A stretch of DNA of 13,903 bases from Acidimicrobiia bacterium (GTDB lineage: Bacteria; Actinomycetota; Acidimicrobiia; Acidimicrobiales; Iamiaceae), in contig JAFBAD010000256.1 of assembly GCA_019247975.1 (NCBI GenBank), positions 1-13,903 of the forward strand, in the 5' to 3' direction. Position numbers and translations under genes: made by a program. This document shows, one piece after another, positions 1 through 7,727 of the stretch (within the stretch, counting starts at the first letter, position 1; each line of letters starts with the position of its first letter). The notes beneath the pieces were generated by a model that saw nothing but the letters and a program-made list of their open reading frames with translations, made no database searches and had not been told where the DNA came from.

Positions 1-129
1 GCGGCGGCGCCGAGGTGGGTGGCCGAGCCGCTGACCGACTGGCTCACCGAGCACTGGAGCGACTGCCGCACCTACCGCTACCTGGTCACCGGCGCGGACC
101 GCAGCACGATCCGTGTCGAGCGACGATGA
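1..129 (+). CDS. C-terminal end of an unrecognised protein (partial)
   Basis: Frame 1 is open from the window edge to a TGA at 127-129 and gives 42 residues, ending in a Trp/Arg-rich stretch (...DWLTEHWSDCRTYRYLVTG, then ...IRVERR). There is no start codon or diagnostic motif in view, so I do not assign a family. It runs in the same direction as dinB, and its stop lies 19 bp before the preferred dinB start (or overlaps the alternative GTG start), so the two may be co-transcribed. The reading frame could be chance, but the tight junction favours a real gene end. Confidence 0.45.
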   Translation, partial: AAAPRWVAEPLTDWLTEHWSDCRTYRYLVTGADRSTIRVERR

Positions 130-148
130 ACGGCCGCGTCGAACGGCG

Positions 149-1450
149 ATGAGCGAGGAGCCTGCGAAGCCCGCGATCCTCCACGTCGACATGGACGCGT
201 TCTTCGTGTCCTGCGAGCTGCGCCGCCGCCCCGAGCTGCGAGGCCTGCCCGTGGTGGTGGGCGGCACCGGCAACCGGGGGGTCGTGGCCGCGGCCTCCTA
301 CGAGGCCCGGATGCACGGCGTGCACTCGGCGATGCCCTCGGTGCGGGCCCGCCGGCTCTGCCCCCAGGCGGTCTTCCTCCCGGGCGACCACCACCTCTAC
401 GGCCAGGTGAGCCGCGAGGTGATGGACGTGTTCCGCTCGTACACACCGCTGGTCGAGCCCCTCTCGCTGGACGAGGCGTTCCTCGACGTGGCCGGGGCCG
501 AGCGGCTCCACGGCACCGCGGTCGAGATCGCCCACGCGATCCGGGCCGAGGTGCTCGAGCGCCAGCAGCTGCGCTGCTCGGTCGGGGTCGCCCGCACGAA
601 GTTCCTGGCCAAGCTCGGCTCGCAGGCGGCCAAGCCGGTGCCGAGCCCGGCCGGCATCGAGCCCGGGCTCGGCGTGAAGGTGATCGCGGCCGACGAGGAG
701 ATCGCCTTCCTCCATCCGCTGCCGGTGGAGGCCCTGTGGGGGGTCGGGCCGGCCACCCGCCGCCGGCTCGATCGCCTGGCCGTCCACACCGTCGGCGATC
801 TCGCCGCGCTGCCGGAGGAGACCGTCGTGGCCGCCCTCGGACGGGCCAACGGCCGGCACCTCCACCAGCTCGCGCACGCCATCGACCCGCGCTCGGTCGA
901 GCCGGACCAGAAGCTCAAGTCGGTCGGCCACGAGGAGACCTTTGCGGCCGACCACCACCGTCGTGACACCCTGCGACGCGAGCTCGTCCGGATGGCCGAC
1001 GCGACGGCCGCGCGGCTGCGCGACAGCGGCTTCGCCGGGCGCACCGTGACCCTCAAGATCCGCTTCGGCGACTTCCGGACCATCACTCGCTCGCGCACGG
1101 TGCCCGATGCGGTGGCGAGCGGTGCGGCCATCGCCCGGGTCGCCAAGGAGCTGCTGGACGGGGTCGATCCGGCGCCCGGCGTCAGGCTCCTGGGCGTGAG
1201 CGTGAGCGGGTTGGTCGAAGGCGCGACCCGCCAGCTGACGCTCGACGACGTGAGCGGCTCGGGCGCGAGCGGCACCGCGGCGTGGGACGACGCGACGCAA
1301 GCGGTCGACCGGATCCGGGCCCGGTTCGGTGCGGGGGCGGTCGTGCCGGCGACGCTCGCGGGCCCCGACGGCATCCGCGTCACCCGCCGGGGCGACCAGC
1401 AGTGGGGACCCGACGACGTAGCGGATTCGGCGCGGCGAAATCCGCGCTAG
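149..1450 (+). CDS. dinB: DNA polymerase IV (Y-family translesion polymerase)
   Basis: Error-prone Y-family polymerase that extends past lesions and stalled forks. From the ATG at 149 the protein is 433 aa. Near the N-terminus it shows HVDMDAFF (residues 12-19), with the metal-binding Asp14 and a Phe steric gate that excludes ribonucleotides. YEAR is at 51-54, and SLDEAFLDV (106-114) supplies the second catalytic acidic pair. A helix-hairpin-helix thumb segment (LWGVGPATRRRL, about 196-207) and a little-finger domain follow. Near the C-terminus, RQLTLDD looks like a weakened beta-clamp-binding motif, followed by an AVDRIRARFG helix common in actinobacterial members. An in-frame GTG at 113 would add 12 residues and overlap the upstream gene; I prefer ATG because the catalytic domain starts just after it. 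Neither start has a strong ribosome site. Identity is secure; only the start is uncertain. Confidence 0.96.
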   Translation: MSEEPAKPAILHVDMDAFFVSCELRRRPELRGLPVVVGGTGNRGVVAAASYEARMHGVHSAMPSVRARRLCPQAVFLPGDHHLYGQVSREVMDVFRSYTPLVEPLSLDEAFLDVAGAERLHGTAVEIAHAIRAEVLERQQLRCSVGVARTKFLAKLGSQAAKPVPSPAGIEPGLGVKVIAADEEIAFLHPLPVEALWGVGPATRRRLDRLAVHTVGDLAALPEETVVAALGRANGRHLHQLAHAIDPRSVEPDQKLKSVGHEETFAADHHRRDTLRRELVRMADATAARLRDSGFAGRTVTLKIRFGDFRTITRSRTVPDAVASGAAIARVAKELLDGVDPAPGVRLLGVSVSGLVEGATRQLTLDDVSGSGASGTAAWDDATQAVDRIRARFGAGAVVPATLAGPDGIRVTRRGDQQWGPDDVADSARRNPR

Positions 1451-1546
1451 AGCGCCGATCGGAGCTTCCATCGCGTTGTCGCGGCGAAAGGCCTGTGCGA
1501 GACTGAGTCGGGCAAAGGGTCGCCCGCAGTCGAAGGGACGGGGTTG

Positions 1547-1927
1547 GTGCCGCTTTCGGAAGACGAACAGCGCATCCTGCAGCAGATAGAGCAGCAGCTC
1601 TACGAGAGCGACCCTGCCTTCGCGGGTGAGATCCGCAGCCACAGCTTCTACGCCCACCACCTGCGCCGGATGAAGTGGGCCGGCGTGACGTTCGTGCTCG
1701 GGGTCGTGCTCCTCGTCGCGGCGCTGTGGCTGGTCGACACCACCTTCCTCCTCGCCTTCGCCGGCTTCGTCGTGATGCTCGGCTCGGCGCTCTGGTTCGA
1801 GCGCAACCTGCGCCGCCTCGGGCGGGCCGGGATGCAGCAGCTCACCGAGTCGATGCGGGCCGCCGGGCTGCGCGACTACCTGGGCTCCGCGGGCCAGCGG
1901 GTCCGCGACCGCTTCCGCCGCGACTGA
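1547..1927 (+). CDS. DUF3040 family small membrane protein
   Basis: Protein of 126 aa beginning MPLSEDEQRILQQIE, the usual opening of the actinobacterial DUF3040 family, whose function is unknown. A charged N-terminal helix is followed by two transmembrane segments close together (roughly residues 45-61 and 64-80) and a basic, cytoplasm-like C-terminal tail (...RVRDRFRRD). The GTG at 1547 is chosen because AAGGGA (1533-1538) sits 8 bases upstream and the family start fits exactly; the TTG one codon earlier is less likely. It lies 96 bp after dinB on the same strand, an arrangement I recall from other actinobacteria. Its stop is only 6 bp from the stop of the convergent transglutaminase gene, with no clear terminator between. 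Confidence 0.88.
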   Translation: MPLSEDEQRILQQIEQQLYESDPAFAGEIRSHSFYAHHLRRMKWAGVTFVLGVVLLVAALWLVDTTFLLAFAGFVVMLGSALWFERNLRRLGRAGMQQLTESMRAAGLRDYLGSAGQRVRDRFRRD

Positions 1928-1933
1928 CCCTCC

Positions 1934-4234
1934 CTACGCTCCCAGGCGCCTCAGGAGCTCGCGGGGGTCGATCAGCGCGACCAGCTTCTGACGGAGCTCC
2001 AGGCCCTCCCGCACCTCGCGGTCGACCTCCCGGCTGAGCTCCTGCGCGTCGCCGACCGTCGCCGGGGCGACCGCTTCGTCCGACCACTCCGTCGCGGTCG
2101 CCAGGCCGGCGAGCCGGGCCAGCGGTCGCCACGCGGGACCCACCACCGGGCGCACGCGTGCCGCGAACTCGACGTGGGTCTCGGCCGGGCGGAGCGACGG
2201 CGCGATCCGGCCGACCGCCTCCGCGCCCTCCAGCCAGGCCACCCGGACCTTGGCCGCGTCGGTGGTCGCCCGCTGGCGGCGCACCCGGGTGCGCAGCCGG
2301 CGGCCGCCGGCCAGCAGCCCGACGTAGAGGGCGACCACCGCGACGGCGAGCAGGGCGACGACGAAGGCCCGCTCGATCGGCGACGCCGGGCCGCCCGACG
2401 AGCTCGACGAACCACCGGTCGTCTCGAGGCCACCGTCGGGCGGGCGGGTGCCGCCCGGCGGGATCGACGAGGTCGGGATCGTCTGGGCGGTGGTGGTCGG
2501 ACCGCTGGTCGTCGGCGTGCTCTCGTGCTCGTCCTGGGCCGGGGCCACGCCCGTCCACGCCTGGGCGCCGGGGGCGCCGCGGCCCGGCGTCGGCTCGAAC
2601 GGCACCCAGCCGGCCTGCGCGATGTACACCTCGGGCCACGCGTGCGCGTTGCGGCCGCGCACGATGTAGCGGGTGCCGTCGCTTCTGGGATCGCTCTCGC
2701 CGGGCGTGAAACCGACCGCAACGCGCGCCGGGAGCCCGAACGAGCGCGCCATCGCGGCGAACGTGCCAGCGAACTGCTCGCAGTAGCCGCGCTTCGAGAT
2801 GAGGAAGTCCTCGATGGCGCGGTCGCTGTGCCCTGCGGCGGTGCCGGTCAGGTCGTAGGTGAAGTTCTTGCGGAACCAGTCCTGCAGCAGTCGAGCCTGC
2901 TCGTAGGGGTTGTGGCCCGGGTGCATGATCTGCGCGGCCTTGGCCGCGACGTTCTGGGGGAAGTCGTCCGGCATCTGCAGGTAGCGCTGGCGGATGGAGA
3001 GCGGCACCGGCGCGCCGTCGTTGTGGTCGAGCAGCGAGAGGCTGAAGTCCTGGACCTGCGAGGTGACGCGGTAGGAGATCCCGTCGGAGTTGTCCGAGTC
3101 CCGGCCGACGATGAGGGTCGAGGACTGCGGGTCGTAGAGGACGTGGGTGCCGTCGGACTGGACGGAGACCGGCTGGTACGCCGCGGGCAGCCAGATCGCG
3201 TCGAGCCCGCTGACCTTGACGTCCTGCACGATCGTCCGGCTGCGGCCACCCTCGGGGGTGGCGTCGAGCTCCCCGGCGGCCTTGTCGAAGTTGCCGCTCG
3301 AGGACCACAGGCTGCCGCTGAACAGGTCGAGCGAGGTCAGCCGCCAGTAGGCGGGCCGGCTGGCCCGCACGGTGAACGCCTCGACGTCGCTCTGGTCGAC
3401 CAGCCGCTTGCGGATGTCGACCAACGGGCTGACCGTGACCCGGGTGCCGTCGCCGGCGCCGCTGCCGTGCCAGTCGATCATGGGGTCGGCGCCGACCCCC
3501 GGCGCGCGGGGCCCCGCCACCCCACCGAAGGCGAGCGCGATGGCGACCATGCCGAGGCCGACCGCGACGACCGCGGGTGGTCCCTGCCGCCGCCCGTCGC
3601 CGACCCAGGTGGCCGAGGTGATCTGCTCGGAGACGCGGTGCAGGAGGATGAACGCGAGGGCGGCGCCGATGAACGCGACGGTCGTCAGCGTCCGGTCCGA
3701 GTCCTCGCCGAGGAGCGAGACGAACAGGAAGATCGCAGCCGGCGCAAGGACGGCCTCGACCGAGGACGCGAGGCGGAACGCGGCCCAGTCGGCGACCCAC
3801 ACCGCGACCCAGAGCGCGAGTCCGGCGGCGAGGACGAACCCCGGGTACACCGGCGCGGGAGCGACGACCTCGCCGAACTGGCGCCACGCGCCGATCAGAT
3901 CCGCTCGGCCGGTCGTGATGGTGTCCCAGGTCGGTATCCCGAGGATCGTCGTGTCGCGGTAGCGCAGGACGCCGAGCGCGACGACGCCGCCGACCACCGC
4001 CAGCAGCAGCACGATCGCGGGCGACAGCCGGGTGCGGCGCAGGACGATCGCCATCGCATGGGCGATCAGCACGAGCGTGAGGAGCGGCGCGAGCCACGTC
4101 CGCTGATCGAACAGGCGACCGAGGCTGAGCACGGTCACCACCGACACCAGGACGAGCGCGGCCTCGGCCAGGAACGGGACGACCTCGCCGCGGCGGGCCT
4201 CGGCCATCGCGGGCGAGGCGGAGGCGGCGGTCAT
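1934..4234 (-). CDS. TgpA-type transglutaminase-like membrane protein
   Basis: Protein of 766 aa with the TgpA/DUF3488-DUF4129 layout. About six N-terminal membrane helices (roughly residues 20-240) are followed by a large extracytoplasmic transglutaminase-like domain, a low-complexity Thr/Ser/Pro/Gly spacer (about 570-617), one more membrane helix (622-643) and a cytoplasmic tail. The papain-like triad can be read as Cys485 (KRGYCEQFAG), His531 (RNAHAWPEVY) and Glu547 in WVPFEPTP. The last position is Asp in Pseudomonas TgpA. Family members act on cell-surface peptide or protein substrates; the substrate here is unknown. The ATG start overlaps the DUF58 stop by 4 bp (ATGA), so it is the third gene of the MoxR-DUF58-transglutaminase operon and probably translationally coupled. 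Confidence 0.94.
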   Translation of the reverse strand: MTAASASPAMAEARRGEVVPFLAEAALVLVSVVTVLSLGRLFDQRTWLAPLLTLVLIAHAMAIVLRRTRLSPAIVLLLAVVGGVVALGVLRYRDTTILGIPTWDTITTGRADLIGAWRQFGEVVAPAPVYPGFVLAAGLALWVAVWVADWAAFRLASSVEAVLAPAAIFLFVSLLGEDSDRTLTTVAFIGAALAFILLHRVSEQITSATWVGDGRRQGPPAVVAVGLGMVAIALAFGGVAGPRAPGVGADPMIDWHGSGAGDGTRVTVSPLVDIRKRLVDQSDVEAFTVRASRPAYWRLTSLDLFSGSLWSSSGNFDKAAGELDATPEGGRSRTIVQDVKVSGLDAIWLPAAYQPVSVQSDGTHVLYDPQSSTLIVGRDSDNSDGISYRVTSQVQDFSLSLLDHNDGAPVPLSIRQRYLQMPDDFPQNVAAKAAQIMHPGHNPYEQARLLQDWFRKNFTYDLTGTAAGHSDRAIEDFLISKRGYCEQFAGTFAAMARSFGLPARVAVGFTPGESDPRSDGTRYIVRGRNAHAWPEVYIAQAGWVPFEPTPGRGAPGAQAWTGVAPAQDEHESTPTTSGPTTTAQTIPTSSIPPGGTRPPDGGLETTGGSSSSSGGPASPIERAFVVALLAVAVVALYVGLLAGGRRLRTRVRRQRATTDAAKVRVAWLEGAEAVGRIAPSLRPAETHVEFAARVRPVVGPAWRPLARLAGLATATEWSDEAVAPATVGDAQELSREVDREVREGLELRQKLVALIDPRELLRRLGA

Positions 4235-5439
4235 CGGCCCACCCGGGCGCGGCTGCGGCCCTGCTGCCGGTGGCCGCGGACCGCCTGGTTCCAGGTGGCG
4301 GCCAGCTCGGCGCCCTTGGTCACCCGGACCAGGCGGACCCGGCCGTGGCGGGTGGTGGCCGACGGGATCTCGGCCAGGGGCACGGTGAGGTGGCCGGGCA
4401 TGTGCAGGACGGTGACCGCACCGGACCGCCGGCGCAGCCCGACGATCGTGTCGAGGTCACCCTGGGGGATGTCGCCCACGACCGCGACCAGCGAGCCGGT
4501 GCCGTCGGCCAGCGAACCGAGCGTGGGGCCCAGCGCGCCGGACGGTGTGAGCTCCACCACCGAGAGGTGCTCCATGAGCGCCTCGAGCTGGGCGTGGCCC
4601 GACATCGCACCGGTGTCGACGCCGCCGGTGGTGACCAGCCGCACGAGGTCGCCCCGCCGACCCGAGGCCGCGATCACGCTGGCGGCCGCGGTGACCATCC
4701 GCTCGAACCCGGGCCCGTCGGTCGTCGTGCGGCGCACGTCGAGGAGCACCGTGACCCGTCCCTGCCAGGGCTGCTCGTCCTGGCGGACCTGGAGCTCGCC
4801 GGTGCGGGCGGTGGACGGCCAGTGCACGCGGCGCAGCTCGTCGCCGACCACGTACGGCCGCAGCGCGTAGAAGTCCTCGCCGGTGCGCCCCAGGTGGTTG
4901 GGTTGTTCGGCGCCCGCGAGCGGGTCGTCGCCCAGGGTGAACGGGAGCGGCAGCAGGTTGACCACCGGCGGGAGGACCGTGAGCTCGGTGGTCGGGCCGG
5001 CCGGGATGCGCCGGCGGACGAGGCCGAAGGGGTCGACGACCTCGATCTCGAGCGGACCGATCCGCACGATGCCGCGCCGCTCGGTCGGCAAGCGGTAGGT
5101 CGCCACCACCGACCGGTCGGGAGGGAGGCGCCCGAGCAGCAGCCGTGCGCCGGCGGTGCCGGTCACGCCGTCGGACAGCGTGACCACCGGCGACCGGCGT
5201 GCGCCGCGGTTGGCCACCCGCAGCTCGACCCGACTGGCTGTGCCCGCGTGCACCCGGGACGGTCGGACCGAGCGGACCACCTCGAGCGACGGCGGCGGGC
5301 GGAGGACGACGAGCAGCGCGACGACGACGAGCCCGATGCCCGCGACACCCGCGATGTACAGCTCGACCACGCCGAGGATCCGGCCGGCGACGAGCAGGCC
5401 GATCGACGCGATCACGACGGTGACGCCCGGTCGGGTCAC
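4231..5439 (-). CDS. DUF58 (vWA-like) membrane-anchored protein
   Basis: Protein of 402 aa. Two N-terminal hydrophobic segments (about residues 6-24 and 27-46) anchor a beta-rich region ending in the DUF58 hallmark DPFGLVRRR (136-144). The core signature is FYALRPYVVGDELRRVHWPS followed by TARTG (190-214). A vWA-like fold follows, whose metal-site motif is degenerate (VLLDVRRTT at 231-239 instead of DxSxS). DUF58 proteins are normally partnered with MoxR AAA+ ATPases and transglutaminase-like proteins, as here, and are thought to act in envelope protein maturation or assembly; no substrate can be inferred. The start is GTG at 5439 with no obvious ribosome site, 37 bp after the MoxR stop. The stop overlaps the next gene by 4 bp. 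Confidence 0.93.
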   Translation of the reverse strand: MTRPGVTVVIASIGLLVAGRILGVVELYIAGVAGIGLVVVALLVVLRPPPSLEVVRSVRPSRVHAGTASRVELRVANRGARRSPVVTLSDGVTGTAGARLLLGRLPPDRSVVATYRLPTERRGIVRIGPLEIEVVDPFGLVRRRIPAGPTTELTVLPPVVNLLPLPFTLGDDPLAGAEQPNHLGRTGEDFYALRPYVVGDELRRVHWPSTARTGELQVRQDEQPWQGRVTVLLDVRRTTTDGPGFERMVTAAASVIAASGRRGDLVRLVTTGGVDTGAMSGHAQLEALMEHLSVVELTPSGALGPTLGSLADGTGSLVAVVGDIPQGDLDTIVGLRRRSGAVTVLHMPGHLTVPLAEIPSATTRHGRVRLVRVTKGAELAATWNQAVRGHRQQGRSRARVGR

Positions 5440-5476
5440 CGCACCGTGGAAGGGGTCGTGCAGGCGTGCCGCGGGG

Positions 5477-6466
5477 TCATGCAGGAGCGGAGGTCGGGAT
5501 GGGGACCGAGCGGAGGACGTCGGCCAGCGCGTCCGCGCTGGTGACGCCGCCGAGCTGGGCCTCCGGGGTGACCAGGATGCGGTGACCGATCACCGGCGTG
5601 ACGAGCGCCTTCACGTCGTCGGGCGTGACGTAGGTGCGGCCCGCGGCGGCGGCGCGCGCCCGCGTGACGCGCTGCAGGTTGAGGGTGGCCCGGGGCGACA
5701 TGCCGAGCGCGATGGCCGGGTGGCGGCGGGTCGCGACCGCGAGGTCGACGAGGTAGGTGGCCAGCGCGGGGGCGACGTGGACGCCCTTGACCGCGTTGGC
5801 CATGGCGTGGACGTCGGCGGCGGTGACGACCGGCCGGATCGAGTCGAGCACGTCGTCCTCGGCGTGCGCCGAGAGGATGGCCAGCTCGTCGTCGCGGCTG
5901 GGGTAGCCCATCGACACCCGCATCAGGAACCGGTCGAGCTGGCTCTCGGGCAGGGGGTAGGTGCCCTCGTGCTCGATCGGGTTCTGCGTCGCGATGACCA
6001 GGAAGGGCGGCGCCAGCAGGTGGGTCTGGCCGTCGACGGTGACCTGCCGCTCGGCCATCGACTCGAGCAGGGCCGACTGCGTCTTGGGCGAGGCCCGGTT
6101 GATCTCGTCGGCCAGGACCACGTTGGCGAACACCGGCCCGGGCCGGAACTCGAACCGGCTCGTGCCGCGGTCGAACACGCTGACCCCGACGACGTCCGAC
6201 GGCAGGAGGTCCGGCGTGAACTGCATCCGGCCGAACTCGCCGTCGATCGACGCGGCGAGCGCCTTCGCCAGGCTCGTCTTGCCGACGCCCGGCACGTCCT
6301 CGAGGAGGAGGTGGCCCTCGGCCACGAGGCACAGGACGACGAGCTCGATGACCTCGTTCTTGCCCTGGATGACCTGGGCGATGTTGCCGGCGATCCGGTC
6401 GAAGAGCTCAGGGAAGGTCGCCACGTGCTCCTGCGGGGCGGCGACCGCGCCGTCTCCTGGGCTCAT
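5477..6466 (-). CDS. MoxR family AAA+ ATPase
   Basis: Chaperone-like AAA+ ATPase of 329 aa, typical for MoxR. Visible motifs are Walker A EDVPGVGKTS (56-65), Walker B VVLADEINRA (116-125), sensor 1 ATQNP (159-163), the arginine-finger segment LPESQLDRF (172-180) and a C-terminal lid domain containing GMSPRATLNLQR. The ATG at 6466 is chosen because GGGAGG (6476-6481) lies 9 bases upstream; the open frame continues further upstream but without family similarity. It is the first gene of the minus-strand operon with DUF58 and the transglutaminase. MoxR proteins are thought to remodel or activate vWA-domain partners, so DUF58 is the obvious client. The gene diverges from the ROK kinase. Confidence 0.95.
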   Translation of the reverse strand: MSPGDGAVAAPQEHVATFPELFDRIAGNIAQVIQGKNEVIELVVLCLVAEGHLLLEDVPGVGKTSLAKALAASIDGEFGRMQFTPDLLPSDVVGVSVFDRGTSRFEFRPGPVFANVVLADEINRASPKTQSALLESMAERQVTVDGQTHLLAPPFLVIATQNPIEHEGTYPLPESQLDRFLMRVSMGYPSRDDELAILSAHAEDDVLDSIRPVVTAADVHAMANAVKGVHVAPALATYLVDLAVATRRHPAIALGMSPRATLNLQRVTRARAAAAGRTYVTPDDVKALVTPVIGHRILVTPEAQLGGVTSADALADVLRSVPIPTSAPA

Positions 6467-6475
6467 CCGGTCGAA

Positions 6476-6481
6476 CCTCCC
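6476..6481 (-). promoter_or_regulatory. Ribosome binding site deciding the MoxR start
   Basis: Read on the minus strand, GGGAGG lies 9 bases before the ATG at 6466. It is the only good Shine-Dalgarno match in front of the MoxR core domain and fixes the start over the longer open frame. Confidence 0.75.
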
Positions 6482-6500
6482 TCGGTCCCGTGAAGGACTC

Positions 6501-6506
6501 AGCGTA
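6501..6506 (-). promoter_or_regulatory. Possible -10 element of the MoxR operon
   Basis: On the minus strand this reads TACGCT, matching the actinobacterial TANNNT pattern, and would give a leader of about 25-30 bases before the MoxR ATG. I see no convincing -35 at 17-19 bases upstream. A 10-bp palindrome, GGACGCGTCC (6520-6529), lies between this element and the ROK promoter. Weak call. Confidence 0.3.
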
Positions 6507-6566
6507 GGTGGCGCAGGACGGACGCGTCCCCGCGTCGGCGCATTCGGGTACCGCACACCCCTCTCA

Positions 6567-6572
6567 TACGAT
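6567..6572 (+). promoter_or_regulatory. -10 element for a leaderless ROK kinase transcript
   Basis: TACGAT fits the TANNNT consensus and lies 6 bases before the GTG start at 6579. This spacing would put the first transcribed base at or next to the start codon. The GTG has no Shine-Dalgarno sequence, which agrees with leaderless translation, common in actinobacteria. No clear -35 is visible. Confidence 0.5.
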
Positions 6573-6578
6573 CCGGCG

Positions 6579-7460
6579 GTGCGAACAGCTCTCGCGATCG
6601 ACATCGGCGGGACGAAGCTGGCCGTGGGGGTGGTCGACGAGGCCGGTCGGGTGCTCACCCGTCACGATCAACCCACCGAGGGCCACTCGTCGGCGGAGCA
6701 CCTGTTCGATTCACTCGGTGGCCTGGTGGAGCAGGTGCGGGCAGCCGTCGACGCGAGGCCGGTCGTGTGCGGGGTCGGCTGCGGCGGGCCGATGGCCGGA
6801 GGGGGTGGGGCGGTGTCCCCGCTGAACATCCCGGTGTGGCGCGACTTCCCGCTGCGCTCGAGGCTGGCCGAGCGCACCCAGCTGCCGACCTGGGTCGACA
6901 ACGACGCCAAGGCGCTGGCCCTCGCCGAGGGCTGGCTGGGTGCAGCGGCCGGTCAGCCGGACTTCATCGCCATGGTGGTGTCGACCGGCGTCGGGGGCGG
7001 GGTCGTCAGCGACGGGCGGCTGGTCGACGGGTCCGACGGCAACGCGGGCCACATCGGCCACATGGTCGTCGAGCCCGACGGCCGGCCTTGCGTGTGCGGG
7101 GGTCGCGGGTGCCTGGAGGCCGAGGCGTCGGGCACCGCGATCCGGGCGATCACCGGGCGCGACCCGCGGGAGGCGGGGCCGGAGGTGGTGGCCCGCACGG
7201 GCCGGTTGGTCGGCCGGGCGGTGGCGTCGGTGGCCAACCTCCTCGACGTGCCGCTCGCCTGCGTCGCCGGGTCGGTTGCGCTGGGCTACGGCGAACCGTT
7301 CTTCCGGGCCGCGCAGGAGGAGCTCTCGGCGCGCGCCCGCCTGTCGTTCTCACGCGACGCGCGCATCGTCCCGGCGGGTCTCGGCAAGGACGGCCCGGTC
7401 ATCGGGGCCGCCGCAGTCGCCTTCCGCAACCTCGAGGACGGGCCTACCGGTATCCGGTAG
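6579..7460 (+). CDS. ROK family sugar kinase
   Basis: Protein of 293 aa, the usual ROK kinase length, with no N-terminal DNA-binding domain, so a kinase rather than a repressor. It has the phosphate-binding loop DIGGTK (8-13), the catalytic Asp109 in VDNDAKALALAE, a second phosphate motif STGVGGG (135-141), and a zinc site formed by His161 with Cys171, Cys173 and Cys178 in CVCGGRGCLE. The sugar-contacting motif is GHIGH (157-161), not the GExGH of glucokinases. E. coli ManNAc kinase NanK, as I recall, also has His there. So 'glucokinase' would be an over-call; hexose or N-acyl-hexosamine kinase is safer. The start is the GTG that gives the canonical MRTALAIDIGGTK opening. Its last eight codons form half of a bidirectional hairpin. 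Confidence 0.9.
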   Translation: MRTALAIDIGGTKLAVGVVDEAGRVLTRHDQPTEGHSSAEHLFDSLGGLVEQVRAAVDARPVVCGVGCGGPMAGGGGAVSPLNIPVWRDFPLRSRLAERTQLPTWVDNDAKALALAEGWLGAAAGQPDFIAMVVSTGVGGGVVSDGRLVDGSDGNAGHIGHMVVEPDGRPCVCGGRGCLEAEASGTAIRAITGRDPREAGPEVVARTGRLVGRAVASVANLLDVPLACVAGSVALGYGEPFFRAAQEELSARARLSFSRDARIVPAGLGKDGPVIGAAAVAFRNLEDGPTGIR

Positions 7461-7469
7461 GCCCGTCCT
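7435..7469. terminator. Bidirectional hairpin between convergent ROK and CsbD-like genes
   Basis: Perfect 16-bp inverted repeat: AGGACGGGCCTACCGG (7435-7450), loop TAT, and its exact complement (7454-7469). It contains the ROK stop codon (7458-7460) and ends one base before the stop of the opposing gene. There is no T-tract on either side beyond TT, so it may be an actinobacterial 'I-shaped' terminator without a U-run, or a barrier to convergent transcripts. Confidence 0.75.
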
Positions 7470-7694
7470 TCAGGTGTCCTTCACGCCCGGTGCGAGATCG
7501 CCGTACTCGTCGCGCATGTCGAGCTCGGCCTGGTCGACGGCCTGCTCGACCGACCGGTCGTCGCCCTTCGCTTCGTCCGGCTTGATGCCCGAGGCCTCGG
7601 CCTGCTCCAGGCGACCGCGAGCCTCTTCCTTGCGGTCGGCGGTCAACCAGCCGAGCTTCTCCCGGACCTGTCCGATCAAGCCCTTCGCTGCCAT
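7470..7694 (-). CDS. Small hydrophilic CsbD-like protein
   Basis: Protein of 74 aa, all polar helix-forming sequence with no signal peptide or membrane segment. The segment KLGWLTADRKEEARGRLEQAEA resembles in style the repeat of CsbD-type stress proteins (GxxTGDxxxEAEGxxxQ), but I rate the family match as tentative. CsbD proteins are general-stress induced in other bacteria and have no established biochemical role. The ATG at 7694 has a good ribosome site, GAGGAG (7703-7708), 8 bases upstream. It diverges from the small hypothetical gene starting at 7728 and converges on the ROK kinase through the 7435-7469 hairpin. Confidence 0.7.
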   Translation of the reverse strand: MAAKGLIGQVREKLGWLTADRKEEARGRLEQAEASGIKPDEAKGDDRSVEQAVDQAELDMRDEYGDLAPGVKDT

Positions 7695-7702
7695 GTGCGT
7701 CG

Positions 7703-7708
7703 CTCCTC
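7703..7708 (-). promoter_or_regulatory. Ribosome binding site of the CsbD-like gene
   Basis: GAGGAG on the minus strand, 8 bases before the ATG at 7694. It is a strong match and supports the small protein as a real gene. Confidence 0.65.
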
Positions 7709-7714
7709 GTCTCG

Positions 7715-7720
7715 TAGCGT
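7715..7720 (+). promoter_or_regulatory. Possible -10 element for a leaderless small gene
   Basis: TAGCGT fits TANNNT and lies 7 bases before the GTG at 7728, with no Shine-Dalgarno sequence between. It mirrors the arrangement in front of the ROK gene and suggests a leaderless transcript. No -35 identified. Confidence 0.35.
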
Positions 7721-7727
7721 GCGCGTC

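Noticed and set aside
1421..1445. Hairpin GCGGATT/AATCCGC at the dinB 3' end, considered as a terminator
   Set aside because: Only 7 bp with an 11-base loop, no T-tract, ends just before the dinB stop, and DUF3040 follows on the same strand. Too weak to annotate.
2174..4870. An 898-codon open frame on the + strand opposite the transglutaminase and DUF58 genes
   Set aside because: High GC leaves antisense frames open. Its translation is low-complexity Arg/Asp/Gly-rich without motifs, while the minus-strand genes have full family signatures and operon overlaps.
6520..6529. GGACGCGTCC palindrome between MoxR and ROK, considered as an operator
   Set aside because: A 10-bp GC palindrome is easily found by chance at this base composition and nothing else supports regulation.
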